From NCBI GenBank assembly GCA_963575745.1, contig CAUYUJ010019370.1, positions 449,703-513,702 on the forward strand: a stretch of DNA of 64,000 nt, given 5' to 3'. The notes under the pieces were generated by a model. That model was not told where the DNA came from. It was given only the letters and a program-made list of their open reading frames with translations, and made no database searches. Shown in pieces: positions 20,205-30,341 of this stretch; the stretch's first letter is position 1, and each line of letters begins with the position of its first letter. The stretch comes from Prorocentrum cordatum (Eukaryota; Sar; Dinophyceae; Prorocentrales; Prorocentraceae). Both the position numbers and the translations under genes were made by a program.

Positions 20205-20965
20205 CCCTGGGTCCCTGAAAGGCTTTTCAAGAGTGAGGATTGTAATCCTCTCGTTTGATGTCAACGAGTGGAGCAGCGGTCCGCTAATTGGAGAGCGCAA
20301 GTGTAATCTTCTGATTCGGTGCCAAGTAGCGGACTGGTGCTCCGCTTATGGAAGCGAAGCACTTGCCATAAGTTACTTCCGTTCGCGCCCAATTTGCGGA
20401 GCAGCGCTCCGCTAGTAAGATCGCAGCAGTCATAGTCCCTTCGCTTGAGGCCGCTGGTCACATGCTTCGGGGACAATCAGCGGAGCGGCGCTCCGTCAAT
20501 GGGAGCGAAGCAATTTGGGATCCTCTGGTCCGAGGCCAATTAGCGGTGTGGATCAATCGTAATTGCCTGGTTCGAGGCTAATTTGCGGAGCGCCGCTCCG
20601 TTAATGGGAGCGAAGGAATTGGAATCCCCTGGTTCGAGGCCAATGCGCGGAGCGCCGCTCCGCCAATGGGAGCGAAGCAATCGTAACCCCCTGGTTGGAG
20701 GGTAATTGGCGGAGCGCCGCTCCGCCAATGAGATCGAACCAATCGTACTCTTCTGGTTGGAGGCCACTTAGCGGAGCGGCGCTCCGCGAACGGGAGCAAA
20801 GCATTTGTAATCGCTTTGTTCGAGGCCGATTAGCGGAGCAACACTCCGCTAATAGTAGCGAAGCAGTTGGTTCGAGGCCAATTCGTGGCGCGCTGGTCCG
20901 TCAATGGGAGCGAAGCTAGCAATGTCGGCGCGCATATTTTGAGGCCACTTAGCGGAGCGGCTTTC
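20205..20965 (+). repeat. Family I: ~62-bp tandem array of perfect hairpins
   Basis: About twelve units, mostly 57-63 bases apart. Each has a GGTTCGAGGCCAATTAGCGG start, a palindromic centre such as GCGGAGCGGCGCTCCGC, and a tail AATGGGAGCGAAGCAATYGT followed by AATCCYCTGG. The best palindrome is 20,705-20,729: two perfect 12-base arms (ATTGGCGGAGCG and its complement) around one base. Differences between units are often compensated on the other arm. Not coding. Confidence 0.85.
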
Positions 20966-21279
20966 GCGAATCCAACTCGGCGCACTCCGGCGATCGGGGC
21001 CCAGGCCTTGCAAAACCTTAGGGTCCAGGAGCGGAGTTCAGGGGACTGGGCACAGGGCCTGGGGGCACGCCCGCTCAGTGCCCAGCGGCACGGTGGCGGA
21101 GAAGGGGCAGCCTTCCGTGTGCAGGTGCGGATGTGGAGCAGCCGCCCTGCATTTGCCCGCAGTTAGCCAGGCGTCGGAGCCAGGACACCACCCTGGGCGT
21201 CCAGAGTGGATGCGTTGATGTGTGTGGTCTGGCCGCTGTGGGCTGCGAAGCTGCATCTGTCTCGGGAGCCTTCTCAAGG
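20966..21279. other. Unassigned interval
   Basis: GC-rich, with short overlapping frames; no recognised feature. Confidence 0.4.
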
Positions 21280-21435
21280 GCGCCCTCGAGGGCGCGAAGT
21301 CATTCGCGCTTCGCGCACCGCGGTTCGGCTCCGAGTCCTCATTATCCTCCTCGTCTCCCCTGGGGGGCGACGCGAGAGCGCGAAGTTATTCGCACTTCGC
21401 GCTTCGCGCAGCGCGAGGCGCGAAGTTGGGAGCCA
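21280..21435. repeat. Cluster of GCGCGAAGT inverted repeats
   Basis: GCGCGAAGT and ACTTCGCGC/GCTTCGCGC occur as facing pairs at about 21,293-21,318 and 21,377-21,402, with 7-base loops (CATTCGC or TATTCGC). Further single arms follow to 21,427. Confidence 0.7.
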
Positions 21436-23870
21436 TTGCTTCTGGGGGGGGTGCTCGACGAGTCCGCTGCCGAGTAAGCAGCGCTCATGGGATAGGCGCC
21501 TTCTCGGCTCGCGAGCAGCTGGATTCAGCTATCTGCTGATGGAGCTCTGTCTTTATTCGCTTCTTCTCATTCTCTCCCCTTTTTCTGCTCCTCCTCTTCC
21601 TCGTGCCCTTCGACTCTCTGCCTCCCATCGTCCCGCGCATGCTTCCACCTGCCGATGCCGCAACATCTGCGCTCGCGAGGTGGCCAGCTCGCAGTGTAAC
21701 ATCTGGTCGATCGAGAAAGCGGTCCGCCGGGACGGTGCAGTCGGGTTTGTTGCTGTTCAGCAGCGAAGCGGTGTGGATACAAGTGGCACGAGGGCTAACT
21801 CCGCCCTACCTTTGAAGGGGTGCCATCCTGCTCTTCGTGTGTTGACTCTCCACATTGGAATGTTACTCCTTCGAGGGATCCCCAATCGGCCTCGGGCCTT
21901 CGGCGAAGGAGCTCGTGCCCTTGACCTGCGTTCTCGTGGCCACGTCTCGACTGCACCCAGAAGTAGGTCAAACAACAGCGGGGATACTCATCAATTCATA
22001 ATCCTCGGGGCATCGACAACGCGGTTGTATGTTATTGGAGGGGTTAACCGGGGCGGCACAGACCCCCAGCTAGCTTTTGGCACGCATGTGCATTTCAGGG
22101 GCGCGCTCAGATCATCTCGGTGCCCCTTTGGACGATGTGTGTCGCTCCCCCCATAGCTTCCCACTTTGTAGTGGGACCTCGTGTGTTGGAGCTCTCACGC
22201 GTGTTCTGTAGATTTACTGTGCCCGGCCATTCTTGCAGAGTTCTTCAATGCCACGCTTCTTCCTTCGTGTGTTGCCTCAGTGTGTGTGTGTGTGTGTGCA
22301 CAGCGCCCGAGTTGGTGATTCCATGGCGTTGCAGCCTTGTCAGAACACGAGCGCCATGTGTCCTGTCTACTGCAAGGGTCGTATCGGGGCAACACATGCG
22401 AGACCCTCACCCGCACGGCTGTGTTCCTCTGTAATTTTCCGAGCAAGGGCGAACCCAAACGTTTGAGCTCTTCACGGGCTGGAATCTTGTGGCCCGCACC
22501 TGCTCGGCCACAGCCAATTTCCGTGAGAACTGTCTGAACAAGGGCGGGTCCCAAGCTAGAGTACAGAGCCTTCCCCATCATACGCCTGGTTATGTCAAGT
22601 TGAACCACATGTCGGCGGGGACGTGGAGGTCGGAAGGTGGCGCGGGCTGCGGGACAGTAGGAGGGGTAGTAGAGGGACACAGAGCACGGACGCAGCAGGC
22701 AGAGTGGCGACACGGGGACACAGCAGCAAAGGTTTGCGACCAATTGCGAACACTACCCTTGCGGGTCCACCCGACGTTGCCGTATCGGACATTCCCGCTG
22801 GAGTTCATTTGGTTGCAGGCGTCCTTCAAATTCTGCAACCAGATTTGCGTTTCAGAGATCTGGCCTCCAGGGGAAGGGTTCGCATGGATCGGCGGAAGGG
22901 CGGCATTGTCTGCGGACCACTTGTGTGCACCGTACCGCGCTGGAGCTCTCTGAGGTGTCGTCGGTCCTCGACCCAGGAATGGTACGGGGCACGCACTCGA
23001 CTGGAGTCCTCCAGGGCACCCCCCTGCAGGCCTGCCCCATCACCGTTTCGGTGGCCCTTCCGCGGGTCCTCTTGCGTCGTCGTGCGGCCCTTCTTTGGAC
23101 TGTCTTCGGAGTCTGGCCGCCATCGTCTGTGTTTGATGGGTCTCTCGCGGGCAGCCAGGTACGCTGAGGGCAATTGGTCTTTCATTGTTGCTCGGGGTCC
23201 GAGGCCTGAGCTTCGTCTGGAAAGCAATCGAGGTGGGCCTCCTGGGGCTGCTCGCACTGCTTCGGGCCTCCTTGGATCGTGCCAGCAGCATGTCTTCGAT
23301 CTCGGGGGCCAGGTCGGGGCGGTCTTGGGGAGAAGCGGCCGCTCGTAGGAGGCTGCCAGGGATGAGGTGGATCAGGAGCAGGAAGGGTGAGGATGGGGAC
23401 GGTCGAGGACGGGAGCGCGCCGTTGCACGCGAGATCCACCGCCGTGCGCTTGATTTGCAGCAGTGAGTGCAGTAATGTCCGAGACTTCCTGATCGCGCAG
23501 CGACGAATCCGTGTTGCTAGCCACGTCCCACAGCCCACAGCCCCCACAATTCGTCTCTGCTCTGGCACGCGCCGTGAGCGCCACTTGGTTGACGGTGCCC
23601 AGAAGTGTGCAGCGCGCCCATGAAGCACTGAACAACGGATCGTTTTTTCAGCTGCTCACGTCTTCGCCTTCGCCTTTGAAAGGCGAGTTCGGAGTTCTCA
23701 GAACGTACTTCCGGGCCGCGCGCGCGCCACAGCGTGGTCTGCGGGACCTGCCGAGGGAACGGGGAGAACGAGGAGGAGAACGAGGAGGGACGGGAAGTGC
23801 TCGTGGCCTCTCGACATCCCCCCCCCTGCACCACCCCTCGAGAAGCGGCGCCCCCGCTGGCGGCCCGCAG
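21436..23870. other. Low-repeat region, no supported gene
   Basis: A short (TG)n lies at about 22,280-22,298. Several frames of 80-240 codons overlap on both strands; none shows a domain I recognise. Introns of the kinase gene may extend here. Confidence 0.4.
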
Positions 23871-23906
23871 GTCTTCCAGCACATTCTCTCGGACAACATG
23901 AAGAAG
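23871..23906 (+). CDS. Candidate micro-exon of a cyclic-nucleotide-dependent kinase
   Basis: Thirty-six bases, phase 0, reading VFQHILSDNMKK, with a clean acceptor CGGCCCGCAG|GTC and donor AAGAAG|GTGCGC. The peptide resembles the short helix that ends a cyclic-nucleotide-binding domain in PKG-type kinases (a bulky residue, F, IL and a DN pair before basic residues). It lies 5.6 kb upstream of, and on the same strand as, the kinase exon at 29,481. The assignment is inference: the match is short, and I did not find the other exons needed to connect them. It could equally be chance. Confidence 0.3.
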
Positions 23907-24345
23907 GTGCGCGCGCCCGGCCGCCCTGGCGGCAGCGAGCGGGGGGGCTGCGGCTGACAACGGGGCAGCGCCAGGGGGGCCACCGCCAGGGGGGTCACGA
24001 GTTCCTCCGGAGCGTCGAGGTTCCAGAGTCGAAGCTCGAGGAGGTGTCTCTGGAGCTTGGCGCGGTGGAACTCCGCGGGGCTCTGGGGTGTCCTGGGGGC
24101 TCCATGCCCCAGAAGCACTGGCGCTTCTCAGAGGAAGTGGCGGCCTCCCTGCAGTGGTGATCCCCCCCTTGGCCCCTGTGGCTCCACGCTGGCGCCCAGG
24201 AGAGGCTCTTCGGGCCCTGCTGGGGCCCTCGCTCGCTTGGGAGGTGAGCGCGAGAACGGTGCCCCGCGGCGGGCTCGCCGGCCGATTCCCCGGCTCAGGT
24301 CATAGACGACAGTCGTTTTTTTTGCGCTGTCTCCATGGACTGCAC

Positions 24346-24517
24346 GTACACATGGTTGATTTCTGATTATTCGGAAGTTCCTTGTGTTTTGTTGGGGCCA
24401 AGATCCTTTCCTTTCTAACTGTTCTATCCTGGGCCTCTTCCTGGCCACCAGGGGGCCAGGAACAATTAGACACGAGCACAATTAGAAATGGGCACGATTG
24501 GAAATGAACGACGTGTA
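24346..24517. mobile_element. Family F small inverted-repeat element, copy 1
   Basis: The outer ends face each other: GTACACATGGTTGATTTCTG at the left, and the reverse complement of GAAATGAACGACGTGTAG at the right. The interior has GTTCTATCCTGGGCCTCTTC and the hairpin CCTGGCCACCAGGGGGCCAGG read with its arms. It aligns over its whole length with 59,855-60,034. Non-coding and short, like a MITE. Flanks 23,907-24,345 and 24,518-25,860 hold no supported gene. At 24,001-24,170 a + frame (VPESKLEEVSLELGAVEL) is protein-like but unassigned. Confidence 0.65.
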
Positions 24518-25439
24518 GGGGTGACACTGCGCTGGAGTGACCTTTGGCGCAGGCCCACTGGAGTCCCCCGATCGCCGAACGCGATGCGGCAGTAGCGTCT
24601 TGCGCGCTCGTGCTTGGTCCCCCCCCAGCCGCCAAGAAGCCGCGCACCACAGGTCATCCTTGACCAGGGCCACCCTTGCGTGGAGCCGACTCCCCCTCGC
24701 CTCTTCCCGCACCTTCCCGAGACCTTGGCCGAGAGGCAGGCGAGCCCAGGACGAACTTCCAGTCTCGTGGCGCCGACGCCCCGAAGAGAGCACCGCGTCG
24801 GAGGCCTGGCGGGCCCTGCAGGCCTCGCGTCGGGCGCCGCGCAAGGGCGTGACGGGGAGGGCCGAGCGCCGCAGGCGATTGCTCGGCCCCCGTTCCCGGA
24901 GCTCCCCGGGGAACAGGATCGGGGTTTGATAGACCTCCTACCCTGACGCGTCGATTAAGGAATTGGACGTTTTCGGTTCGCCAGAGGGCGTCGCAGCCGT
25001 TACTTTTGCGGGTCCAGGTCCGTCGGTTTCGGTCCCAGGTCGTTTTCACCAAGGGGCGGTCTACTAAAGGGAGGCTTGTCCACCGCCGAAAAAATCTGTC
25101 TGGGGTGGAGAGATGGAGAGCGTGCGCCTCTGAGCTCGGTGTTCCCCTTTTGCTCTCGGATGCAGCTCTTGGGAGGTGCAGTTTCGCATCCGCGCTGGTA
25201 TGTTTGTGGTCGAAAACTTGTTGAATCTGGCTGAATTCGCGTCATTCCGCTGAATAAGGTCAAATCCAATGTTGAATGTGGGCTGCTCCCGCTAGTAGTC
25301 TTTAATTGGTCTTACGAAGACCTCCCACGAGTTGTTCCCTAATTTAACGGGCCCCGCACCATGACAAGCTCCTCGCTCCCCCTTCGACTCTCGAGGGGGA
25401 GTCCATCAGCGGCCTCGTCTTCTTCCCGCCACTGCTACG

Positions 25440-25837
25440 CTCTTGTGCTGTTGTCGCCATGGAACCTGGCAGAGGCCGAGCTGGAGGTCATCTCAGCGAG
25501 CTTGGCCCCCAGGGCCTAAGTCGAGCAGTATGTCGCCAGGAGGCAAGCGGGCAGCTATGCAGACGGCTGGGTCCATCCTGGCCAGTTGTCCGAGGCACGT
25601 CCGGGCGTGGCGACGAAGAGGCCGCCGTGGGAGGCCACGAACTGCAGTCGACCAGGTCCAGCGTCGGTGCACGGCCGGCCGGGCCGCGGCGGCTCAGGAG
25701 CTGCAGCAGCGCATCAAGCTCCAGGACACCAGCGTGAGCCTGAAGGACCCCCCTCTGCGCCCGTGTGGGAGGGAGGGCAGAGAGCCTCTCGGGCAGCAGG
25801 CTGGCTGGGCGGACGAGCTCAGTGTGCACGTCCGGTA
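25440..25837 (+). other. Possible exon-like stretch ending at a consensus donor
   Basis: A + frame of about 130 codons ends ADELSVHVR just before CACGTCCG|GTAAGTACC, a textbook GT donor. Part reads AAAQELQQRIKLQDTSVSLK. I recognise no family, and overlapping frames are open too, so this is only a candidate exon. Confidence 0.25.
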
Positions 25838-25864
25838 AGTACCCACACACGCCCTCCTCGAGCC

Positions 25865-25985
25865 GCGGCAGAAATCACGACGGGAGGTGTCCAGCAAGTT
25901 TCGGCTTCCGAGGGCCATGTTTACCAGGCCCCAGGACCGTCGAACAGTAATTCGGGATGAGCGTCCAGTCCCGGGTTAGGGGCCG
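25865..25985 (+). repeat. Family E dispersed repeat
   Basis: AATCACGACGGGAGGTGTCC, AAGTTTCGGCTTCCGAGGGC, CCCCAGGACCGTCGAACAGT, ATTCGGGATGAG. Confidence 0.75.
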
Positions 25986-26139
25986 AGATTTCCAGGGGTC
26001 CACCTGCGAAACAAATCACGACGCTTGGAGGCCTGGGACGCTTACCTGCCAGCAGACGCCCCACGAGAGGTGCGTCTCCCGCAGAGGCTGTGGGTGGGCC
26101 CACGGGAGCCCTGGGGCATTCTTGAGGGTATTCAGTATT

Positions 26140-26525
26140 CGTGACTTCAGGAGGGGGGAGGGTCAGGGGCAACGTCAGGGGGGATATGCTCAGGTGGGAC
26201 AAAGTGTTGAGGTTTCAGGTTCGAGGTGTTCGAACGTTCTTCAGTTCTTGGCGGCTTTGTAGCCTCTGGATGCTATCCAGCAGCTGCGCCTCGACGAGAG
26301 CGTTCCAGGGGTGCCAATATCTTCGTTAAAGGCTGCCAGAGAGTCGAGCTATTACCAGAAGGCCTAGGACCCCAGTCGCCCAGTGATTGCCGACAGGAGC
26401 TCGATGGCCCACCCCGCCCAGGAGCGTGCGGAGTCGCTGTCGGGAGCCTTTCGCAGATCTATCCCCGATGCATCGCCGATTCCTGGTCGACATTCCCCTC
26501 CTTAGCCGGCTGCCACCGCATCACT
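26140..26525 (+). repeat. Family G dispersed repeat, copy 1
   Basis: Ordered boxes shared with 60,430-60,850: AACGTCAGGGGGGATATGCT, GATGCTATCCAGCAGCTGCG, AGAGCGTTCCAGGGGTGCCA, and CGCAGATCTATCCCCGATGC followed by ATCGCCGATTCC. The last part also occurs at 46,640-46,800. Confidence 0.7.
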
Positions 26526-26529
26526 CCCC

Positions 26530-26625
26530 CTCAGAGGAGGAGGAGGAGGAGGAGGAGGAGGAGGAAGAGGCGGGAGGAGGCGGGAGGAGGAGGAAGATGC
26601 GGAGGAGGACGAGGAGGAGGAGGGA
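26530..26625. repeat. (GGA)n microsatellite
   Basis: GGA/GCGGGAGGAGG repeats immediately after the family G copy. Confidence 0.9.
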
Positions 26626-26846
26626 GTGTGCTGGGCTCGCCCGCTGCTCCCCCCCCTTGACTGTACTATGAATATGGGGGTCGCGTGCAGTGGCGCAGCT
26701 CTTCACAGGCTGCCGCGCTCGCAGGCGGGCTCCTTCCGCGCCCCCTGCACCAGCAGGGGATGCCGAGCAGCGGGCGGGGGATGGCGGGGGACCGGGGCCC
26801 CCCCGACGGCTCCAGGCAGATCGCCATGCAGGCAAGGACGCTGAGA

Positions 26847-27075
26847 TACGGTCAGGAGTTTTGGCTTGGCGTGCAGCTCCGCCGGTTCCTGGCCCACCAG
26901 CCCACCACGCTTCGGCGCAGCACGCCAACCGCGTCGCGGTCCCCGATGCGTCCACGTCCTGATCGTTTCCCGGCCTCCCGCCCCGCGGAGCAGAGCGGCA
27001 CGTTCTCCGCTCGCGTGAGATTGCCTGCCGCCAGGGCCGCCGCCGCGTCACGCTGAGCAAAAGTTCCTGACCGTA
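26847..27075. mobile_element. Family D MITE-like element, copy 1
   Basis: A 229-bp non-coding element with 27-bp terminal inverted repeats. Left end: TACGGTCAGGAGTTTTGGCT then TGGCGTG. Reverse complement of the right end: TACGGTCAGGAACTTTTGCT then CAGCGTG; about 23 of 27 positions match. It is flanked on both sides by GAGA (26,843-26,846 and 27,076-27,079), a possible 4-bp target-site duplication. The interior (CTCCGCCGGTTCCTGGCCCA, GCACGCCAACCGCGTCGCGG) is shared with 28,244-28,413 and 53,141-53,324. No transposase is encoded. Confidence 0.75.
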
Positions 27076-27639
27076 GAGACTGGGCTCGCGAGGGGCCCTG
27101 GTGTTCGTGCCGCTCCTCCTGATCCAGATCGTGGAGCATCCGTGTCGTGGCCGAGACTCGCCGCTGCCAGAAACGCCCGTTCGTTCTTTGCTCAGCGTTC
27201 CTCGTGGTAGCACGATGACGGCATGCGTTTCTTTCATTGTCGGCCTCCCGCTTGCCGTTACCGGAGCGCCCAGGCCAACGGAAAATGGTTTGGGGCGGGA
27301 AACTGGCCCTGGGCAAGGGGCGGACAGCTCCAGGAGCCGCCGATGAGGAGGGGAACTCGTTTTGACGTTGTTACAGAGCGTCTGTAGCCGTTTGGGATTA
27401 CCCGTGAAGGCTGGAGCGATACAGAGAAGATTATTAAGGCCCTTGCACAACGATGACCGTGATGCGGGTCCAGGTGGGGCAGAAGAGGTTTGCCTTGACG
27501 ATGTGGTTTGCGGTGGATCGGTTTTGCGCTAGCGTTGTTTTCAGCACGTGTAGTATGGTCAGGTAAGTCCTCTGCCGAAGCGGGTCTGCCAAAGCAGCCA
27601 TATGTCGAAGTGGCTTTGTGCCTAGAGTTTCCTCCCTCT

Positions 27640-27712
27640 TCTACTCCTCCTCCTCCTCCTCGTCCTCCTCCTCCTCCTTCTCCCCCTTCTCCCCCTCTTT
27701 CTCGTCTAGCGC
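27640..27712. repeat. (TCC)n microsatellite
   Basis: TCC/TTC triplets; neighbouring frames with poly-Ser or poly-Glu are artefacts. The flanking interval 27,080-27,639 shows no supported feature. Confidence 0.9.
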
Positions 27713-27879
27713 GCCTTCCCGCGCCAGCCCCTTCCGACAGGAGCCCCGCGCCCGCGTCCAACAACGGTTTGTGTGGCCACCGAGCCGCCGCTCGGCCTCT
27801 GTCCCGCCAGAGCGCCGCCGCTCTGGGGGCACATCGGTGGGGGAGCGCGCCTGCCGGCAGGCGCAACAACCCCCCGAAG

Positions 27880-28060
27880 ACATGCTCGCGTCGCTACGCA
27901 ATCACGATCGGGGGGGGAGGGGGGCTTTGGCTATTTTCGGCCTCCGCGGCCCTCGCCGGGTCTCGGGACCGTGCGAGAACGATTCGGAGCTCACGCCCGC
28001 CCCCGTGGGGAAAGGTCGGGGCTTCCGGCCCCGCACGGGGAAGCATCCGGACGTCGGACA
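27880..28060 (+). repeat. Family E dispersed repeat (long copy)
   Basis: Includes the family E 5' extension GACATGCTCGCGTCGCTACG, then CAATCACGATCGGGG, TTTCGGCCTCCGCGGCCCTC, GCCGGGTCTCGGGACCGTGC, GAACGATTCGGAG. The minus-strand copy at 39,480-39,612 has the same extension. The + translation DMLASLRNHD parallels DMFASWKNHD there, so part may once have been coding. Confidence 0.7.
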
Positions 28061-28202
28061 ATCTGCTTTCAGAGGAGGCAATTTCCCGCCAGCAGGTGCC
28101 CCACTGAGCCTGAGCCGCCTGAGTCCGCGGTGGCCCCGGGAACCCGCGGGGCACCCACACGAAGCCGAAATCCGGGAGGAGTCCGCGCCTGGAGTCCTTC
28201 TT

Positions 28203-28413
28203 GTCAGGAACGTGTGCTTAGCAGCGCTGTTTCTGGCTCCTGCTGTCAGGAACGTTTGCTTCGGTGCGACACGCCAACCGCGTTGCGGTCCCCGAGCGTC
28301 AACGTCCCGAGCCTTCCCGAGCCTCCCGCCCAACGGAGCGGAGCGACACGCTCTTTGTCTGCAGGGCATCGCGTGTCGCCGGGGTTGCCGCCGCGACACG
28401 CTAAGCAACAGTT
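28203..28413. mobile_element. Family D MITE-like element, copy 2
   Basis: Interior ACACGCCAACCGCGTTGCGG, TCCCGAGCCTTCCCGAGCCT. The right end is CGCGACACGCTAAGCAACAG. The left end is present twice (TGTCAGGAACGTGTGCTTAG at 28,203 and TGTCAGGAACGTTTGCTTCG at 28,244), so the left terminus appears duplicated. No 4-bp flank duplication was identified. Confidence 0.65.
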
Positions 28414-29480
28414 CCCGGCAGTATGCCAAGATGCCTTGCCGTGTGCATTTGCTCTGCCCTTCCGTTTGCCCATGCCGCCCAGGAGTTGAAGCACATAAAG
28501 GTCATCGGCGTTGGTGCCGCGGGCGTTGTGAGGCGCGCAGGGGCCGGGCCGTGCCCCACGAGACCCGGGTGAGTCACCCGGGGTGACGGCATGATGCGCG
28601 AGCGTGTGTGCTCAGCATGCAGGGAAGGAGTCCTGGGGAGCTCCGTTGTCTTGGGGGTCCCACGGGCCTTCCCCGAGCCCTGGCTCCGTCACAGACACTT
28701 GCCAGGATGAAAGGTTAGTTACGTGTACCCTCCGCGGCACAGAAGATCGACATCATGGCGGTTGTTTTTTGGAATAGCGCAAGCTAGTGCAGAATAGTGT
28801 CTGCAATGTGTTGCCCAGCGCCCCCACGTTCTCGCTTTCCTTGCGCAAAGGTTGGCTATGGTGGAGTTTGTCGTGGCAATGGCAGCGGTAATGGTAATGG
28901 TAGTGGTGCAATGGCAGGATGAAAGGACTAACCGTTTGTCCAGGGCCCGTTTCCGCCCGGACCCGTGTCTTTCTTGCCGGATCGGGGGCACGAGGCACAA
29001 CGATGTTTGATCTGCGGGCGAGGCAGTGCCAAGGAGAGCCACCTGCAGGAGGATGCCACGTCGCCGTTGGGATCGAGGATCGAGTATGACGGAGGACCGA
29101 GGATCGAGAGGGTTCTAAAAACGTTTTTGGGCGTTGTGTGTGTGCGTTTGTGCTTGATTGTGTGTGTGTGTATGTATACGCTTGTGCTTGTGTGGTGGGG
29201 AGATCCCGCCTCGCGTTCTCGGGTGGGGATCGCTCGAAGCAACATATTTCTTATTTCCGAGGCGCGCTCGAGCAAGAGCGGAGAAGAGGGTGGGTCGCGT
29301 CGGAGGAGAGAGAGGGGGAGGGGACCGCATCACTGGGCCTGGCAGGCGAGGAGTAGATGATGCACAGAGAGGGCGAAGGATGGGTGGATGGGGTGGGGCA
29401 GGAGAGGAGAGGATAAAAGGAGGAGTCGCGGAGGGAATGGCTACGGCATCCGACGCCGCGTGGCCGCGCCCGTCGCACAG
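28414..29480. other. Kinase intron or 5' region, no other feature supported
   Basis: GC-rich with short overlapping frames. The glycine-loop exon expected just upstream of 29,481 was not found here. Confidence 0.4.
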
Positions 29481-29542
29481 GCTGGTCGAGCACAAGACCA
29501 CAAAGATGAGATACGCGCTCAAGCGGGTCAAGAAGAAGCGGG
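29481..29542 (+). CDS. AGC/PKG-like protein kinase, exon with the catalytic lysine
   Basis: Sixty-two bases read LVEHKTTKMRYALKRVKKKR plus the first base of a Gly codon. This is strand beta-2/beta-3 of a serine/threonine kinase: the K in YALK is the ATP-positioning lysine, and VEHKTTKMRYALKRVKKK has the form seen in PKG and PKA (V.L..HK.T...YALK..KK). The acceptor is CGTCGCACAG|GCTGG; the proposed donor is CGGG|GCGGCC, a GC donor. The exon ends in phase 1 and joins in frame to the exon at 39,868, where GC-AAG completes Gly and adds KIPEE. The glycine-rich loop should be in an upstream exon not identified. (ACGC)n and (AC)n repeats begin 36 bases downstream. Kinase identity is well supported; the cGMP-dependent subclass is inference. 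Confidence 0.75.
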
Positions 29543-29577
29543 GCGGCCCCGCCGACCAGCGTGTGCTCCGCTGGGGC

Positions 29578-29860
29578 CCACACGCACACGGACACGCACG
29601 CACGCACGCGCGCACGCACGCACGCACGCACGCACGCCCGCCCGCCCGCCCGCGAGTCCGCCCGCCCCCCCCCCTGAACCAAACACACACACCAACACAC
29701 ACACACACACGAATTCACACACCTATACACACACACACTTTCACACACACACACACTTTCACACATTCACATACACATCTACACACACTTACACACATAC
29801 ACATACACAAACTTACACACATACACATACACACACACACACACTTACACACACTTGGAC
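29578..29860. repeat. (ACGC)n / (CCCG)n / (AC)n compound microsatellite
   Basis: ACGC repeats (29,590-29,640), CCGC repeats, a C-run, then about 170 bases of CACA with CTTTCACA and CATACACA interruptions. Located in the kinase intron. Confidence 0.95.
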
Positions 29861-30306
29861 ACGTCGTCTTCGCGCCGCGCCTCGTCGCTGGGGTGCCGTA
29901 GTCGGCTTCATGTAAGAGTGACCCTTTGCCAGAGTGACCTCCGATGCGGGCCCACCCCCGGCACTGGCCTGCGCGCTTGGATTGAGTCCCCCAGTGGCCC
30001 CCTGAGGCCGCGCACCAAGAGACACTCTTGCCTAGGGCCATTCTTGCGTGTAGCCGGCACTGGCCACTCCGCCCGGGAACTATGGGGTGGCGGTCTGGTT
30101 TGGGGGGCATTCTTCCTTTCAGAAGTTCAAATTTGGACTCTCGCCGCAGCGTCTTGCGCATTCTTTGGAGGGGAAGGCTCCTGTCGTGTGCGCTGAGCCC
30201 GCTCGGTTCCCGAATGGGGGGCGCTGGAGAGTAGGATCGTCAGCTCGGCAGGTCGGCTGGGACGGCGCGCTCGCCCATTCTTGCCGTTGTCCTCGTGGTC
30301 GTGTTG

Positions 30307-30341
<35 letters not shown>

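Noticed and set aside
22280-22298. (TG)n and (CA)n tracts as Z-DNA regulatory elements
   Set aside because: Common microsatellites here; nothing ties them to a promoter.
29158-29901. 247-codon frame around the kinase exon taken as one protein
   Set aside because: Only the 20 codons between the AG acceptor and GC donor match a kinase; the rest runs into (ACGC)n and (AC)n.
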